DNA of 64,000 bases from Garcia nutans (Eukaryota; Streptophyta; Magnoliopsida; Malpighiales; Euphorbiaceae). Made by a program: the position numbers and the translations under genes. The notes beneath the pieces are model-generated. The model had not been told where the DNA came from. It made no database searches and saw only the letters and a list, made by a program, of their open reading frames with translations. Positions 12,573 to 26,434 of this stretch are shown one piece after another (the stretch's first letter is position 1; every line of letters begins with the position of its first letter). The DNA is taken from contig CANTUV010000033.1 of assembly GCA_947685225.1 (NCBI GenBank), forward strand, positions 53,793,001 through 53,857,000. Direction: 5' to 3'.

Positions 12573-15500
12573 CTATGAGTCCAACATCTCATCTTGAATT
12601 TCGTTCGGAGCAATAAGCCCTGGAATAGAAAGCATTCTTTGTCTCTCTCTTTCTCTCTGAGCAGCAGCTTCTTCAGCATAAAGATCTTTATTATCCTGCA
12701 AAGATAATCACGCATCAAATACTGTTGAGGCTCATCTGAACCACATTGCTGTCAGGGACAACGCAGAAACACAATATCCTGCCCCAAACATCAACTTCTC
12801 ACATATACAAATATTTTAAGCCTTCAAATTGTTTAGGACGATTTTGGTAGGGTTTTTCACCATCCACTTCTCATTTTTCCACTCTTTTCCGGTAAGGCAA
12901 TAATTAGTAATAAGTATTACCTGAGCCGAAAATTCTTTTGATTGTACAAGAAAGTCTCGAATATGATTCTTAAATACAGAGAGGTCATTTCTTGACTCAT
13001 ATAATCCATTAACAAATTGAGCAACCTGAAAAATATTCCTATCAGTCACATCCAACAGAAGCACAGTAGCAAAACCAAATAAAAAGAAACTCCTTTTTCT
13101 TTTCTTTTTTTTTCCCTTGTACCTCTGATGCAGTCATGTTTGGAAATGATGAGCCCAAAAGTTTAATAGTGTATTCACGAACAAATGTCGCATTATTGGG
13201 ATATGGATAAGGAACTGCTGTAGAATCCCATAAAGGCTCTGTCAAAGCACCACTCTCAACCTGAAAAATATCAATGTTACAATTGCTCGTCTCAAACTAA
13301 TTAAAAGATAAATATAAAGTACTTACCAGACAAAACAAGTGCTGTAACACCAAGACATGCAACTTGAAGCCAGGTTTATGAAATGTATCTGTCAAGACTG
13401 CAAAAATTTCCTGCTCAATGGTAAGAAAGTATGTTCTGTAGAACTGATTGCAGAACTCGGAAGCCTGTCAAATTAGAAACAGAAATTAGCACCACACATC
13501 AGATATCTTTGACAAACTAGTGATGAATAAAGTAAAACCTCCACCTGAAAATTCTTCAGCATCTCTAATAGAAGATTTAGCCCAGTTTCAGCAATATTTC
13601 TTTCAGTATGCCTGAATGCCCAAATGATTGAATCCATTACAAGCTTTAATTGCTAAAGCAAAGAACACACACAAAAAAAAGACTTAGTACACTGGAAAAA
13701 TCAATAATTCTAGAGTGAAAAAAGAGCAGGATAAAGAGGGAATGGATAACAAGAATGCAAGTCCCATCCATTGATACACCTATTTTTTAAAAAAGAAATA
13801 AGAATTTATCTACCCCAGGAATCTTTTAGTATTCTCTACTGAAAAAACACTAACCGAGAGTAAACAACATGTTATACTACAATATTACAACTAAATGAAC
13901 TTAACAAACAAAAAAAGCTGTATAAATGTGGGACACCTAAAAAATCATGAATAAAATAAATTCAAAACACAAACCTGACTTGACAACCGAATCAAAGCAG
14001 GAAAACAATGTGTTGCAATGGCCCGAAGTAATGAAAAGAACTTGAGACGATGCTCTGGGTAATCTTCAAAATTTTTTGTTATCATCTGCATGGGGAAAAA
14101 ACCAGAGATGTCAACTATGAGTAATATAAAAAGTATTACAAATTCAACTTAGATTGCATCTCTCCATCTCAAATTTGACAACACACTAAATAATGGCTTT
14201 CTGATCAGCTCGTACTCTGCATCTTCACGGAGAATTCAATTTCACAGGGTCCATGTCGGAGACAGCGGGGCAGTCGTTACACCATTCGTGCAGGTCGCTA
14301 CTTATGCGACAAGGAATTTCGCTACCTTAGAAGTCTTGGATGATATGCAGGGTAATAAATCAGTAGCACACAAGAGTAATGCACCTAGTCTAGTAAGATA
14401 CAAGCAGTTGCAGTAACTAGGGAATCTTTCGAAGTCAGTCCTAATAACAATGTCGCAGGCACTGTGACTTGACAATCCATACAGCCCTCCCAACTTAAGT
14501 TGTTGGATATAGCATTGTTATAATAGTCACCAATGGAAAATAGGCAGATACATGAACCATTAAATCTTAAGAGACATCTTTCAGCTTGTTGGCTAGTAAT
14601 ATTTTAGCCAAAGACGGTGAGATTTTTTAGCTATCACCCATTTCATGTGGTATAGCATTTGAATGCGCTATGCACTACACACTCAAAACCAGGACACTCT
14701 CAACAGTCAATTAAAAGCAAGTAAACAAAATATTATCCACACCACCTCTCTCAATATACATACACCAAAAAAATTAGAGAATAGAAAGAGTCGACAGTAG
14801 TTGCCAATATCAAGCTCGATATAAGACTTTCAAAACAGGACCAACAAAGTCCATTAAAGAAAAGCCTCCATAGATGTACAGTAAAATTTTAAGCCTTTTT
14901 AGCTTATAAATATCCTCACCTCAAGTGTACATTGGAAAACTGCTTCAAATATGCGAGGCACGTCATCTATCATAGCAGCTTTGTACCTTAAGAGAAAACA
15001 GGAATACCATGAAATCAAATAAATAAAAAAGAACAAAGCAACATCTTTACAGCTAGAAATCAGCTCGATGACATACATGTTGATAAAGAAAAAGAGAAGT
15101 GAAAGGACATTAATAGAGATGACATACTTGTTTATAATTGTTGCAAAAAGTGACAAAACTTCTGATTCTCTAGCATCAGGCAAATTCCTGGCATAGTCAC
15201 CGAGAACAGGATCCATCATTGGGGGCACAAATTGCTTCCCAATCTGTGGCTGGTCCTCAGCCTTGTCCAAAAATGTTTCAATGAGCTTAAGTGTCTCCCT
15301 CTTAACAGATCTGTTTCATGAAACACATTAAGTTCCAGCAAATCACAGGTTCCCTAAATGCAAAACAAATGCAAATGATAATCCGACCTTAGAAGTTTCA
15401 CATAGGATGTTTTAGATGCATATGGGCCTCCTTCTGCAATGCTACTTGATATAAGCTCACTATACATTCTGCAATACAAATTCAAATCATGATTGGCATG

Positions 15501-18500
15501 GATTAGCTAACAAAAGCTAAATTTCTCCAAGCCTAACAAGTTCAAAGCAACACCTAACAGGCTAAAAAAATATTAATAAAATAAAACTCAAATAAATAAA
15601 GTTACTTTGGAAAACATACCTATACACATTAAGCATGTCCAAAAAGATTAGAGATATTTGGGACAAGAAATAAGTTCCCAGAGAACTAGCAACACTTGTA
15701 TTTGTCTGAAAAGGAACAATGGATTAGATAAATTGTATCATCATTGAAAGCATTGGAACTAACAAGGATGTAATTCAACTCTGCTGCTTTAACACCCAGC
15801 ACATCATTTAGTACCCCCTTTCCCTCAATCACAAAAGCAGACAATAAAAATTGCTTTTCCGTAATACTTTAATATAGCATAGAAAGTTAAATACTGAAAT
15901 TGAATGAAAGTGTACACCTGCAATATATTCAGAACTGCCCTGATCACATCTTGATCTTTGAGAAAATCAACACTTTGGCGAGCTTGCCCTATAATTTCAG
16001 CCCATTTCTGTAAAAGGAGACATAGAATGACCATCAGACTACTACTAGAAATACAGTGTCCGTGAACAAGGATGAAATAACTTTGGCATACATTCATACA
16101 AACACATCAAATCATTATATACAACCATACAATTCACAACTCAGTTTATCATTCTTTTTCATTGGGTTTATTTAGAAAAAATAAGTTTAAAATTTCAAAC
16201 ATAACATTAATAAGGTAAACTGATATTAAATAATAGATTTAACTAAAACAGAAAAAAGAACCAAAAGACAACCAAACAACAATTCTGCTCCATATGATTA
16301 TTTATTTTCTATTCCTGTTCTAGTATCACTGCTCTCCAATCTCTACCGGACTTGTGATAACAATGGAAGAGTAAAAAATATAATTTCATGCAACTCAATT
16401 TGCTCTTTGTTCCTCCTACACTTTTATATTTCATCCTTCTGTTATATGTCATTATTAGCTTATGTCTTCATATCAAATAGCTATTTCAAAAGGTCCATTT
16501 GAAGTGGTATCTTATTCCAATGGACTCATCCACCATCCTTCTACATCATCTAATTGACCTGGTTTTGGTGGAGTTATTTGTCAAAACATTATAATTTACA
16601 GTATTTTATCCTTTTACACTGATACCAATTATTTTTCATTGATTTTGAGAGTTTGTACATATTTCATTTGATTCTCAATTAAAGGTATTGATTCTCAATT
16701 TGAATATTTGTTCTTGACAGAAAATGCAGGAGGTGAAAAAAAAAAGAAACACATTGAATTCACAGATTTTTTAACACTAGGAGAACAAGCAACCATATGT
16801 TATCACTCAGACTAAACTAGGACATCCAATAATTCTCTATCATACATATGAATGAATAAGGAAACATAGAAAATAAGTTCACACCACAACGATCATATGG
16901 AAGGGTAGTTTTACTGTGCATTCCAGCTTGAGAATGAATAAGAAGAAAGATCTACTTTTGAACAGGAAAATTGGGTCACATAGATCTTTATATTTTGCCA
17001 AAATTCATAATTTCTCCGTACGAATTTACAATGGAAAAACCATCGTAAGATCACCAAAGGATAAACAATTTGGACAGTTTGCTTTTATATGGACTTTTGA
17101 GAAAAGTACTGGACCAGGAAGAAAAGGCGGAGAAAGCAAAGTCTTAAGAACATATGACATGGAAAGGAAATCTGCTTTCGGTCAAACATGATCTGAATCG
17201 TAGTTCAGATACAAGTTGGTTTCAGAAGCCATGGCACAGAATGAATCCTTTTTGTCCTATATTTAAAATATAAAAAAGCATGGAAAATGCTTTTCAATTT
17301 CTGTCCTATCATGAGGCATGGTGGTGAGGAAATCAGAGCATTGAGAGAGAATAACAGAAACAAACCTGGTTTGGAAGATCCATCAATCTATGCAGGTATT
17401 CATCTCTCTTCTGCGGATCAGATTCTGCTTGAATCATATGCCCCACCTAAATATGAAAAACAAAGGTACATGCCACAGAGTTACAACAGCAAAGTTTGCC
17501 GAGTGCTAAGTTTGTCATCAAGGCAAGTAGTCAATCAACATACAGATTCATAAAATGTATGGATTTGGTGAGGCTCAAGATCACCAACAGTTGTTGGAAG
17601 GCCTGTCAAAAGTTCAGACACAAATGGTTCGTTTTCTCCAACCTGACAAGGCAGGCAGATTCACAGTTACCTCTATTTGATGCATTAACTTGAACAGAGA
17701 GAATCGATGACAACCCTAAAGGAGAAAACAAATAAAGGAGAATGGGTTTTACCTGAACAATTACAAATTTCCGCTTGCATTTTTGAACAATTTTCAAAAA
17801 TGTGTCACATGCCATATCCTGGATGAGATTGTGAATCGGACTTAATAACAATATGATAATCAAGAAAATGAGACCGACTGTCATTAAAGAAAAGCAATTT
17901 CTAACGGAAGTGCTAAGATCACATAGACAAACTACCTGAACCCCAGGATGTGTTTCATGCATGAACTCAAACAACTTATTGACAACAGTTTTCAAGAACT
18001 TCCAATGGGCTCTAAGAAATCGTGGATACTGCCCAACAACATACCTGCAGACAGAAAGAACTACAATAATTAACATTCAAATCTACCTCCCTCCGCCCTT
18101 CCCCAACGAGGTGACCCTATACATTTTCGACCTAGAGGTTACTTTACAAATCTTTGACATCCATTATAATTCAATAATAGTGCATGCTCCCAATCAAAAT
18201 ACACAAATTACAAAGTGTCAAATGGTAGGTACAAATATTTCCAATTAGTCACGCTTACATTATGTTACTTGCAATGACAGCTTTGTTATCTTTTCCCTTT
18301 GTGATTTCACACAAATTCAATAAATCACGAATGACCATGACCAGGAATCTGTTCTCCTGCAAAGGAGACAAAATAAGGGAGAAGTCAAGACCTGCCTCAC
18401 TGGAAATATGAGACGATAGTAGCAAATAAGCACATCATGCACAAGTGATGAATTATCATTAAAGCATTGACTACCTAGTCGAAAGTGAATTTGGTCATTA

Positions 18501-21500
18501 GCAAGAAGTGAATTAGAATAACATGGACAAACATAGACAAGATACCTGTTCTTCCATCATGGAACCAGAGATAGATCCTATGGCCCAGCATAATGTGTTC
18601 AGATTATTCCAACTCCAATCCTCCCCACTGAGTTGTTTACTTAACTTCTTCAGCATCTGACATATAAAAAGGTAAACATCCTTATGCACTTCAAATTAAG
18701 TTGACCAAAGATATTATGTTCAATTCAGATATCCATTTCAGCAAGTCATATTTATTTCCTGAAGAAGAGAGAGAGATAGGAAGGGAAAAATTTCTACCAT
18801 AACACTATATCAATAATCAGGACTTTGACAACCCTATTACAAGACAGGATGAGAACAACTGTCCCTTGGATGTTACAACAGAACTTCAATCCCCTATTAT
18901 CCTCCAACTTTATGCATTCAACTTCTAGAATAATGACTATTATTTACATGATTCAATCAAGTTTGCACTGTTAAATGCTTAACCAACATTTTTCTCATTC
19001 AAAAGTTGACTTGCTTTACTATTTAAACTGAAAATCTATGGGAACTAGCATCCTGGCTGCACTCACACGTATACATACAACTAAAGAAATCCGAAGGAAA
19101 CAATAATTATGTGCTTCTTAAAGAAATCATCACCAAATAAGCCACAAACCAATACCTGCTTTTCAGTGTCCTCATGATCAAGATGAGAAAGGTAGATCAA
19201 GGTCTCCCTCATGATCTGCATGATTGAATAATGATTAACCATTGCAACTTGTAAATAAGATGCCCATAAACCCAAAAAAAAAAAGTAAACCTAATGAAAA
19301 CATTAACTTTCGAAAATATTAAATTACGAAAGACAGTACACAGTTCATTAACTTATGAAAGAGAGTACACAGTCCGTTGATTAATGATTTAAATTTGACC
19401 TCTAGCTACTAAACAGATGACTAGTTCAGCGTCGTAGCGTAGAAGCAATAACTCTTTTTTTTTTGAGTATTGGTATGGCAAAAGAGTGAATCGATCATCA
19501 GTCTATTACTCAGGAAAATATGCACTTACCAATAGATTATGCCTCGGCATGCATAAAGGTAATCACTCAGTGATAAACAATTACGACCATTTTGAACTCT
19601 CACTTTACAAATAATAATAATAATAAAGAAATATAGTTTCAACAAATGCAGCAGTTACTGGAAAAGAAGATCAGCGGGTAAATACACGTGTACATACACA
19701 GCCCACTTTCCTACAGCTAGCAAATTAGTTAGTTGAATTCCTAAATCATCTCCTTCAACCTTGCTTATCACCTAACTGTTCATAATTTTTGCAAAATATT
19801 TTAAATTTTCTTAGTTGACATTCAAATATTATTTCTTAAGGAAGCACAACTTGGTACCAAATAGCTCCATATCCATACTCGAGCCAAAACCATAAACCAT
19901 TTCAACATCAGAGAGAAAGATTTACTACCTTATATTGAACAAGAACATCATTGTCCTTCATGGTTTCTCGGACAATGTTGCCATTTTCATCTTCAACAAT
20001 AAGAACCTCTTCAGGTTTAGCCATTCGACAAATCATAAGCAATCTCAACTTTGACATTGGACCAGCATAAAGCTGCCTCCGCTGCAATATTTGTGAGCCT
20101 ATGCCATCAACCATCCCATGAAGCAAAGGCATCTGTTTCAATACCCAAGACAGTTTGAGACTAAGCAATCTCAGCAAATGGCAGGCAAGCATTACATAAC
20201 AAAAAACTCAGAAATTCACAACCAACAATATGATTTCTCATCTATTCATGAATGCATGCTCTTCGTTAAATTGGAAATTTCTTTTTTTTTTTTTTGAGCT
20301 AAGCAGAAAAAAATGAAGTTTTGGCCAAGAATATGGTTCAGAAGTAAGAAATCCGACAAATATAAAACAGAAAATCATCTGCATTCTGCAAATACTTTTC
20401 ATACTTCCAACCAACATTTTGGCCACACTTTCATTTACTAAAAATATTTTATAATTCAAAAAGGAATTTGATAAAATGAAGAATCACAGATGTCCAAAAT
20501 TAATCATTAAATAAAATTCAGAACACAGAAACAGTCAATGTGAATGCATGCATGTTGGCACCAAGTGAGGGTCATGTCTTAATGAATTGAGCCACAAAAA
20601 AAAAACCCCTCAAAATATATGCAGTGTTATGGACCTAGTTATAAGAGATCACTTCATTTTAATAATATCAAGATCAATATCCAACAATGAGGAAAAATTG
20701 CCATACCTGCAGTCCCATCATGTTCGCAGTTACTGCAGGATTATCCAAATTATGATGTGCCTCAAATAGCTCCAAAACCAAGGCATTCCAATAATCCAAA
20801 CAAACCTGTAAATAATAAAGAAGTAATCAGAGTCACAATAAAATAAATAAATTTAACTCCAAAAAAGCATATGGATAAACAGGAAAAAGGGGAGAGTGAA
20901 GTCAGTTCAGATGAAAGAACATTGTACCTTGAAAACCTCAGTGTCATCAACATATGATGTATTAATTAAATATTCAAGACCCATCAGTAATGCAGATATG
21001 TTCTCTTGTGTAGTCTCCAACACTCGAATATGAGACTGCATAAAACAAGAAAGCTATCAGAAATGCCTTTTCAACAGACTAACAAGTGTAATCTGTGCCG
21101 TCAATACCTTAAGAGGTCAACTAGAGAGGCATATAAAAAGGTATGAGCATCCGTACAATAAATTTATCAATATATAATATATAAGAAACAATATCTTGCA
21201 AATTTAGAACAATGCAAACTTCAACTATGATTGAACTCATAAAATTCCAGCATGTTGCAAGCAAGGAACAGGCACGGGCACACACCTGTCCACATGTAAA
21301 CACAAGAACAAACTGTGTCTCAGCCATATCATTTCAACATTTAAATCGTAATTAGCCAAAGACTCAAACACGAGGCAATTCAACACACAGGAAAAGGCAT
21401 AGAGCTTTTGCGTACAATGCAAGGTGTGGATAACCCATGTAATGCACCCATAAGTATTTACCAGATGCAAAATTTAGTGATTTTATCACCAAGTTTCAAC

Positions 21501-24500
21501 CCTCAACAGAAAAATAGGAATTACAACATGTCCCCAAGCAATAAGCAACACTGACACACCACAATCTATCCTCACACGTACGCATAGCATCAACGCATCA
21601 CCAGTGCACATGCAGATTTGCACTAAACAAAATGTTGAACTATCGCCATTCACGCTGCAACGCCTTGACAAACATGTTGCCTCAGGCAATGCCTTTGGTT
21701 AAAACCACATAGCAGGCCTTCCACGAGTGACAAAAAAAATCAAAAACTAAGAAGTTCGGATTTTGAAGCAAGAATAAATAAGATTGAAGGTTTTTACAAA
21801 GTCCAGTTATTAACATGATGAATGCTGTTAACAATGACTAACAATCGAGCATCAAACTGGAAATTAGCACTATTAACCATATAGAAAAAGCCAATGTCCA
21901 CAAAAATTCAATATATTACTCCTGGCATTCCTCTTATCCTCTGCCTAAGCCTAACAGTATAGTATCGAAGGGCCTAGCCAACTCAGTAAGGAAACTTGCC
22001 TTATAAAAGGAAGTGAAAAATAACGCCAAGTTCTGAATAAATGCCTAGAGAAAGAAAGAACACAAAGACAACAGTTAAAATGTGAATCATATTACAACTG
22101 AGCCTGAAAAGAGATTGCAATAAAAAGCTATATATTGAAACGCTGACCTGCTCCTCACCAGATCCATTTGCATAAGCCTCTGGAATGTTTGTTGTTGGTG
22201 GAAGAATGGCCTAAAAAATTTACCAGAATTCGATCAGCATGAGAACTCCTTAGAACTATTGACAATAGGAAAAGTCATAAACATAATTCAAATGTAAAAG
22301 GGTATCTCCAATTTCACACTAAGATGTCCCATCACACCTGTAATTGGACCATGAAGAAAGAATACATCTTAACATACTGCACATTGTAGAAGTTTCCGAA
22401 ATTTAGAGCTGCAACCTGTAAACATCAGATTCAAAAACGATTAAACACCAAAGAGTTCATCAGTGAATTTATTTTCTTTCATAACAATGTAGTGTACCTC
22501 TGTCAAACATTGGAGTGTAAGATTTCGATATGATGGCATAGGAAAAAACTTCAAGAGTGTTTCCAGCTGTATAGCATGACAGAGACAATATGTGGTTTAA
22601 GCGTACATCAAGAAAACCATCTTCAAGGATAAAAATTACAATTATGGCAAATGCACAGCTGAAGTCTTCCTTTCACCACAAGAATTTGTTGAAAAGTCAT
22701 TACATACCAGTGGAGATTCAAAAATATAGCCCAAGGGAATCCATGAAAGAAATGCATGCAAGGTAGACAATGTTGCCCGGATAAGCTCGGCTCTTTGAGA
22801 GGCTGATAGTACATATAAGCATAGCTCATGGATGAGTTGAAATTCACTGTAGACATCCAAATACAATCTTATTAAAATAGAAACACAGAACAAAAAATAT
22901 AAGGAAAAATTTGAGGATAACAGAAAAGAAGAGGATTGACATGATAAAAGAGAACTAGAAGGAAAAAAAATGTCCAACATGTTCAACATAAATTTGAAAC
23001 TAAGTTCATGAAAAGATATATCTAAATAAAATACATATAATTCTATCCAACAAGAAAATGTATTTGGTCACAAGACAAAATCCTAAATCTAAACAGGGGA
23101 GATCACCTTGTCAGAGAATGCTATATTTCTCAATCAAATCAACTGATCATAATATAGCAACTTAAATTAGAAACACTTGGCAGCAAAATCCAGTTCTTTG
23201 AGGGCAGTACTAAAAACAATCATACAAATTTAACATCAAATCCCACAGCTGACTGTTATATGAATACAGAAGTCGATCTCATAATTTATAAGTCTTCAGA
23301 AGGAGATGCCAACTACTCAACAGGCTTAAGAACAGGAGCCAATACAATTACCTGTTCAGTGATTGTTTAAGCTCTTTGATCTTCTGTTGAGTCATTTCCC
23401 CACGAGAGAAATCAAAAACTTCTTCACTCAGAAGCTGACATATAACAGCAATTGTTATCCAGGTATAACAAAACCAATGCTGTTAAAAAAGATGATAGAG
23501 TAAGAACTTACTTTCAATATAGCCATGCAATTTTCACAAATAGTTTCACTGGTTTTTGCAGCAGCAACAAGATCAGGAATAAAGCTTCTCCATCTAGCTG
23601 GCCATTCATGTTTCAATATCTATACAATCAGCATATGAACACTTGTCATAATATAGTTAACAATATATATCCAAGCATGAAGAGAAACCGAGGGAAATTA
23701 ACTTGCAGGAAACATGACTGAAACACAAGCAATTCAATTAAGAAGTATCAGAAGAACATACCTCAGATGAAAAACAAATATGCAGGAAAAATATATGTAT
23801 AAACAAACACACACAAACTAAAAGTTAATCACACCATCTGCATCAATCGGCATAAATATAGTGTATGCACAGTGAATTAGAAATAGCAACAGATACAGAG
23901 AAGAGTTTACACACAAAAGCTTGTTTTGGTACCTGAACTAAGATTATATTGAGCTTGTTGACATACAGCCTTTCCATTCTAAAAGAAGCCTCAATACTGG
24001 AAAGCTATACAAGAAAGTACATTTGAGAAGAAATGTCAGAAACAGCGCAAAAAAATAAATTTAAGTTAGAAATAGTAGTCATCGGTTAGAAAAATGGTAA
24101 TAAATTATAATCCCTTCCAATCAAAACGTTTGCCCTATGGGAATAAAATACCTGTACAATAACTTCAGAAATGTAATTTTTCATTCCATCTCGTTGCTCT
24201 ACCGGCAAAGCATTCCACCTATACTTTATAACACCTTCGAGAACCTGTATAGGAGAAAAGCACCACAAAATTAGAACCTCATTTATTAGTTAAGTGAACT
24301 GAGTATCAACCAGCTAAACAGAATCATACCAAAAGTAAATTCATGAGTTCAAATACTGCACAATACTTCAATGAAAAGAAGATAACCAAATTATAAAATA
24401 ATCTACATAACCAATTTTAGGTTATACCTATGTCCAAGAAAAGTTTCAGAATCCCATCATGTGACTTCATTTCAACAATAAATTGATGGAACACTCCATT

Positions 24501-26378
24501 CCGTAAAACATCATGTTTTGACTTCATTTTATTAAGTAAAAAAGTAATAACAGAACGAATATGCATTCAGACCTCCATTATAGTTTTGCATAAGAAAAGA
24601 AAAAGATTTCACTGGATAACTAGATACACTAGATAATATCTATGACTTGGGTATCAATTGGAGTCTCCATAAGTTATGCTTATGGCCAAGTCAGTAGCTA
24701 CTCAAGTCGCAACTAATTATCTGTAACACCGGAAAACTCAAGTATATGCTGAAGAATTGATCCGTACTCATAAACAGGCAAACATCACACTAGACATAAT
24801 TATGATGTCAACTTATGACGCCAATTCTAAGTAAAATTCTTAACCAGATGACCTAGAATCCATTTTATGGTGCAACAACAAATTGCAACCGACCTGCAAT
24901 GCAAAGAACTTAGTGTTTAGGTTTTTTGTATTTTGCAAAATGTGCACAACTTGAAGCCACATATCTGGATTGCTTTGCAACTCCTGTAACATCCTGTCTG
25001 CAGCAGCTCTCTGTAACCAGTAAAAGTTAAAGTTGAAAATTAGCTATATAATGGAACAAAAAGCTGTGCAAAAGCCACAAGGTAATCTTGTACTTCAACA
25101 TAGAAATGCATTAAAAGGTAAACTAAGAGTAATGACCATCAAAGCAAGGTTCAACAAGTGTGCTTTTAGACGATGGAGGCTAAGCAAATCATAGTTTTAG
25201 AAAAACTAGATTTTCTAGCTTTTTTTGAACCGTGGTTGGAGTGGTAAAAAAACTTCTAAAAAATTAAAAAGCAAAAACACAGTTTTCAAAAGCAGGTCAA
25301 AACACAATCCAAAATGGAGCATAAAAGTTCTTCGCAGATAGAAATTGAAAATATGCAATGGCAAAACAAAGCTGAACTGCATTGCAAATTTTAAGGACTC
25401 AGCACAAGAGTTTAGTTTTGATAAGCAGAACTAACGTTAATGGTTTAGTGAGGCAATGCATTACAATGGAAAGCACAACATCATAACAGAAACAGATGAA
25501 TTGAGGAAAAGCTCCAACTTAGCTTATTACAAAATTAGAAAGAGAAATTCTGGAAAAAAAAAGGCTCAATAATACTCCCAAAAATGTCCGAGCAGAGTTT
25601 CTTCAAAACCCTATGATGACCAGTTCAATTTTAAGAATTCAGCACGAGAATTTAGTTTGATAAGCAGAACCAAAGCCGATGGTTCAGTGAGGCATTGCAT
25701 TACAATGGAAAGCACAATATCGCGACAGAAACCGCTGAATTGAGGCAAAGCTCCAACATAGCTGATTACAAATTAGAAAGAAGAATTCGCAAAAAAGGTT
25801 CAATAATACTCTCAAAAATGCACGAGCAGAGTTTCTTCAAAACCCTAGGAATGAGCAGTTCAATTACTCCTATATTCCTTCCAGGTTCGCATTTCCTTGG
25901 CAATGAAACAAAGGGAGAAAAAAATAATGCCGTTTTTGAATATTTCAAGGACTGTATGTCGAATCAACCATTCCCCCTTGTACACCAACCAAACAGCGCC
26001 AGTGGAAAAAATGCGAACTAAATGCAAAATGTCAAAACATTTCAAAAACCCTAACATTGAAAAGGCCAACATTCTTCAAAATTTTTATCACTCTCAAACA
26101 GCAAAGGAAAACAGAAGAGAGCGAATTAACACAAAAGCAGAACTTGAGAGATAGAGCTTAAGCATTTAAGAACCTCCTAAAGAAAGGAAAATTAAATTTT
26201 CCGTCGTTGTTTCCCTCACTGTCCCGGGAACAACACAAGCGAAAGAATAGAATCGAAACCTCACCTCTTCCTTAGATCCGGTGCCATAGAAGGCAGCGAC
26301 AGTTGCATCGAGTAAAGGGACGTCAATCGGCTGGCTTAAATCTCTAAGCTTCTCAGCGGCCATAGCCAACGACGCCAT
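12573..26378 (-). CDS. XPO1: Exportin-1 / CRM1 nuclear export receptor (32 coding exons)
   Basis: Karyopherin-beta that carries leucine-rich-NES cargo out of the nucleus with RanGTP. Minus-strand exons: 26378-26265, 25010-24894, 24244-24152, 24004-23933, 23619-23512, 23434-23352, 22846-22708, 22566-22498, 22415-22338, 22210-22148, 22044-22000, 21035-20928, 20805-20707, 20132-19929, 19215-19156, 18656-18546, 18356-18259, 18044-17936, 17818-17753, 17642-17544, 17446-17366, 16007-15918, 15705-15620, 15468-15388, 15310-15128, 14986-14920, 14085-13975, 13652-13545, 13464-13327, 13260-13123, 13025-12921, 12695-12573. They total 1081 codons plus stop, against about 1075 in Arabidopsis XPO1A. N-terminal HEAT region with CRIME-type segment (VLEGVIKYRWNALP) and an NES-groove block (AIGSISGSM...LLNLC, with the leptomycin-B-reactive Cys at about residue 537) are intact, as is the C-terminal IPGLIAPNEIQDEML. 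The start could be 26378 (MASLAMAAEKL) or 26363 (MAAEKL, the Arabidopsis form). Intron 11 has a GC donor. Confidence 0.97.
14212..14330 (-). other. Nuclear mitochondrial insertion: fragment of mitochondrial 26S rRNA
   Basis: The minus strand of this stretch reads CTAAGGTAGCGAAATTCCTT at its 5' end and continues with recognisable large-subunit rRNA domain IV sequence: GACCTGCACGAATGG, CGCTGTCTCC, GTGAAATTGAATTCTC and CGTGAAGATGC. The variant GTCGCATAAGTAGCGACC and ACTGCCCCGCTGTCTCC are the plant mitochondrial form, not the plastid form (GTCGGGTAAGTTCCGACC). About 119 bp are preserved nearly unchanged and the match stops abruptly on both sides. It lies in intron 26 of exportin-1 (14086-14919) and is a dead fragment, not an rRNA gene. 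Origin assigned from recalled rRNA sequence. Confidence 0.88.
25385..25866. repeat. Tandem duplication of about 240 bp in exportin-1 intron 1
   Basis: Copy 1 (about 25385-25627) and copy 2 (about 25625-25866) share matching blocks in the same order. Examples are AGTGAGGCAATGCATTACAA versus AGTGAGGCATTGCATTACAA and AGCAGAGTTTCTTCAAAACC in both. The offset is 240 bp at the left and 234 bp at the right, so small indels have accumulated. No coding sequence is recognised in the unit. Confidence 0.85.
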
Positions 26379-26426
26379 TAAATCAATAACGCCACGCACA
26401 CTCACTCACTCTCAAGTAAAGCTAAT

Positions 26427-26434
26427 AAACCCTA
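26427..26434 (-). promoter_or_regulatory. Telo-box (AAACCCTA) in the exportin-1 leader
   Basis: AAACCCTA lies about 50 bp upstream of the start codon, followed by a GA/CT-rich tract at 26459-26478 (CT-rich on the coding strand). Telo-boxes are known near the starts of plant genes for growth and translation functions. Assignment is by motif and position only. Confidence 0.45.

Noticed and set aside
14212..14330. A functional or plastid-derived rRNA gene
   Set aside because: Only about 119 bp are present, and the diagnostic positions follow the mitochondrial, not the plastid, sequence; it is an intronic fragment.
21121..21730. Several cysteine-rich short frames on the minus strand
   Set aside because: They fall in the intron between the exportin-1 exons at 22000 and 21035 and have no recognisable motif.
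25695..26154. Open frames in exportin-1 intron 1
   Set aside because: They lie in or next to the tandem duplication and the leader region, show no protein similarity that I recognise, and are in an intron of a certain gene.
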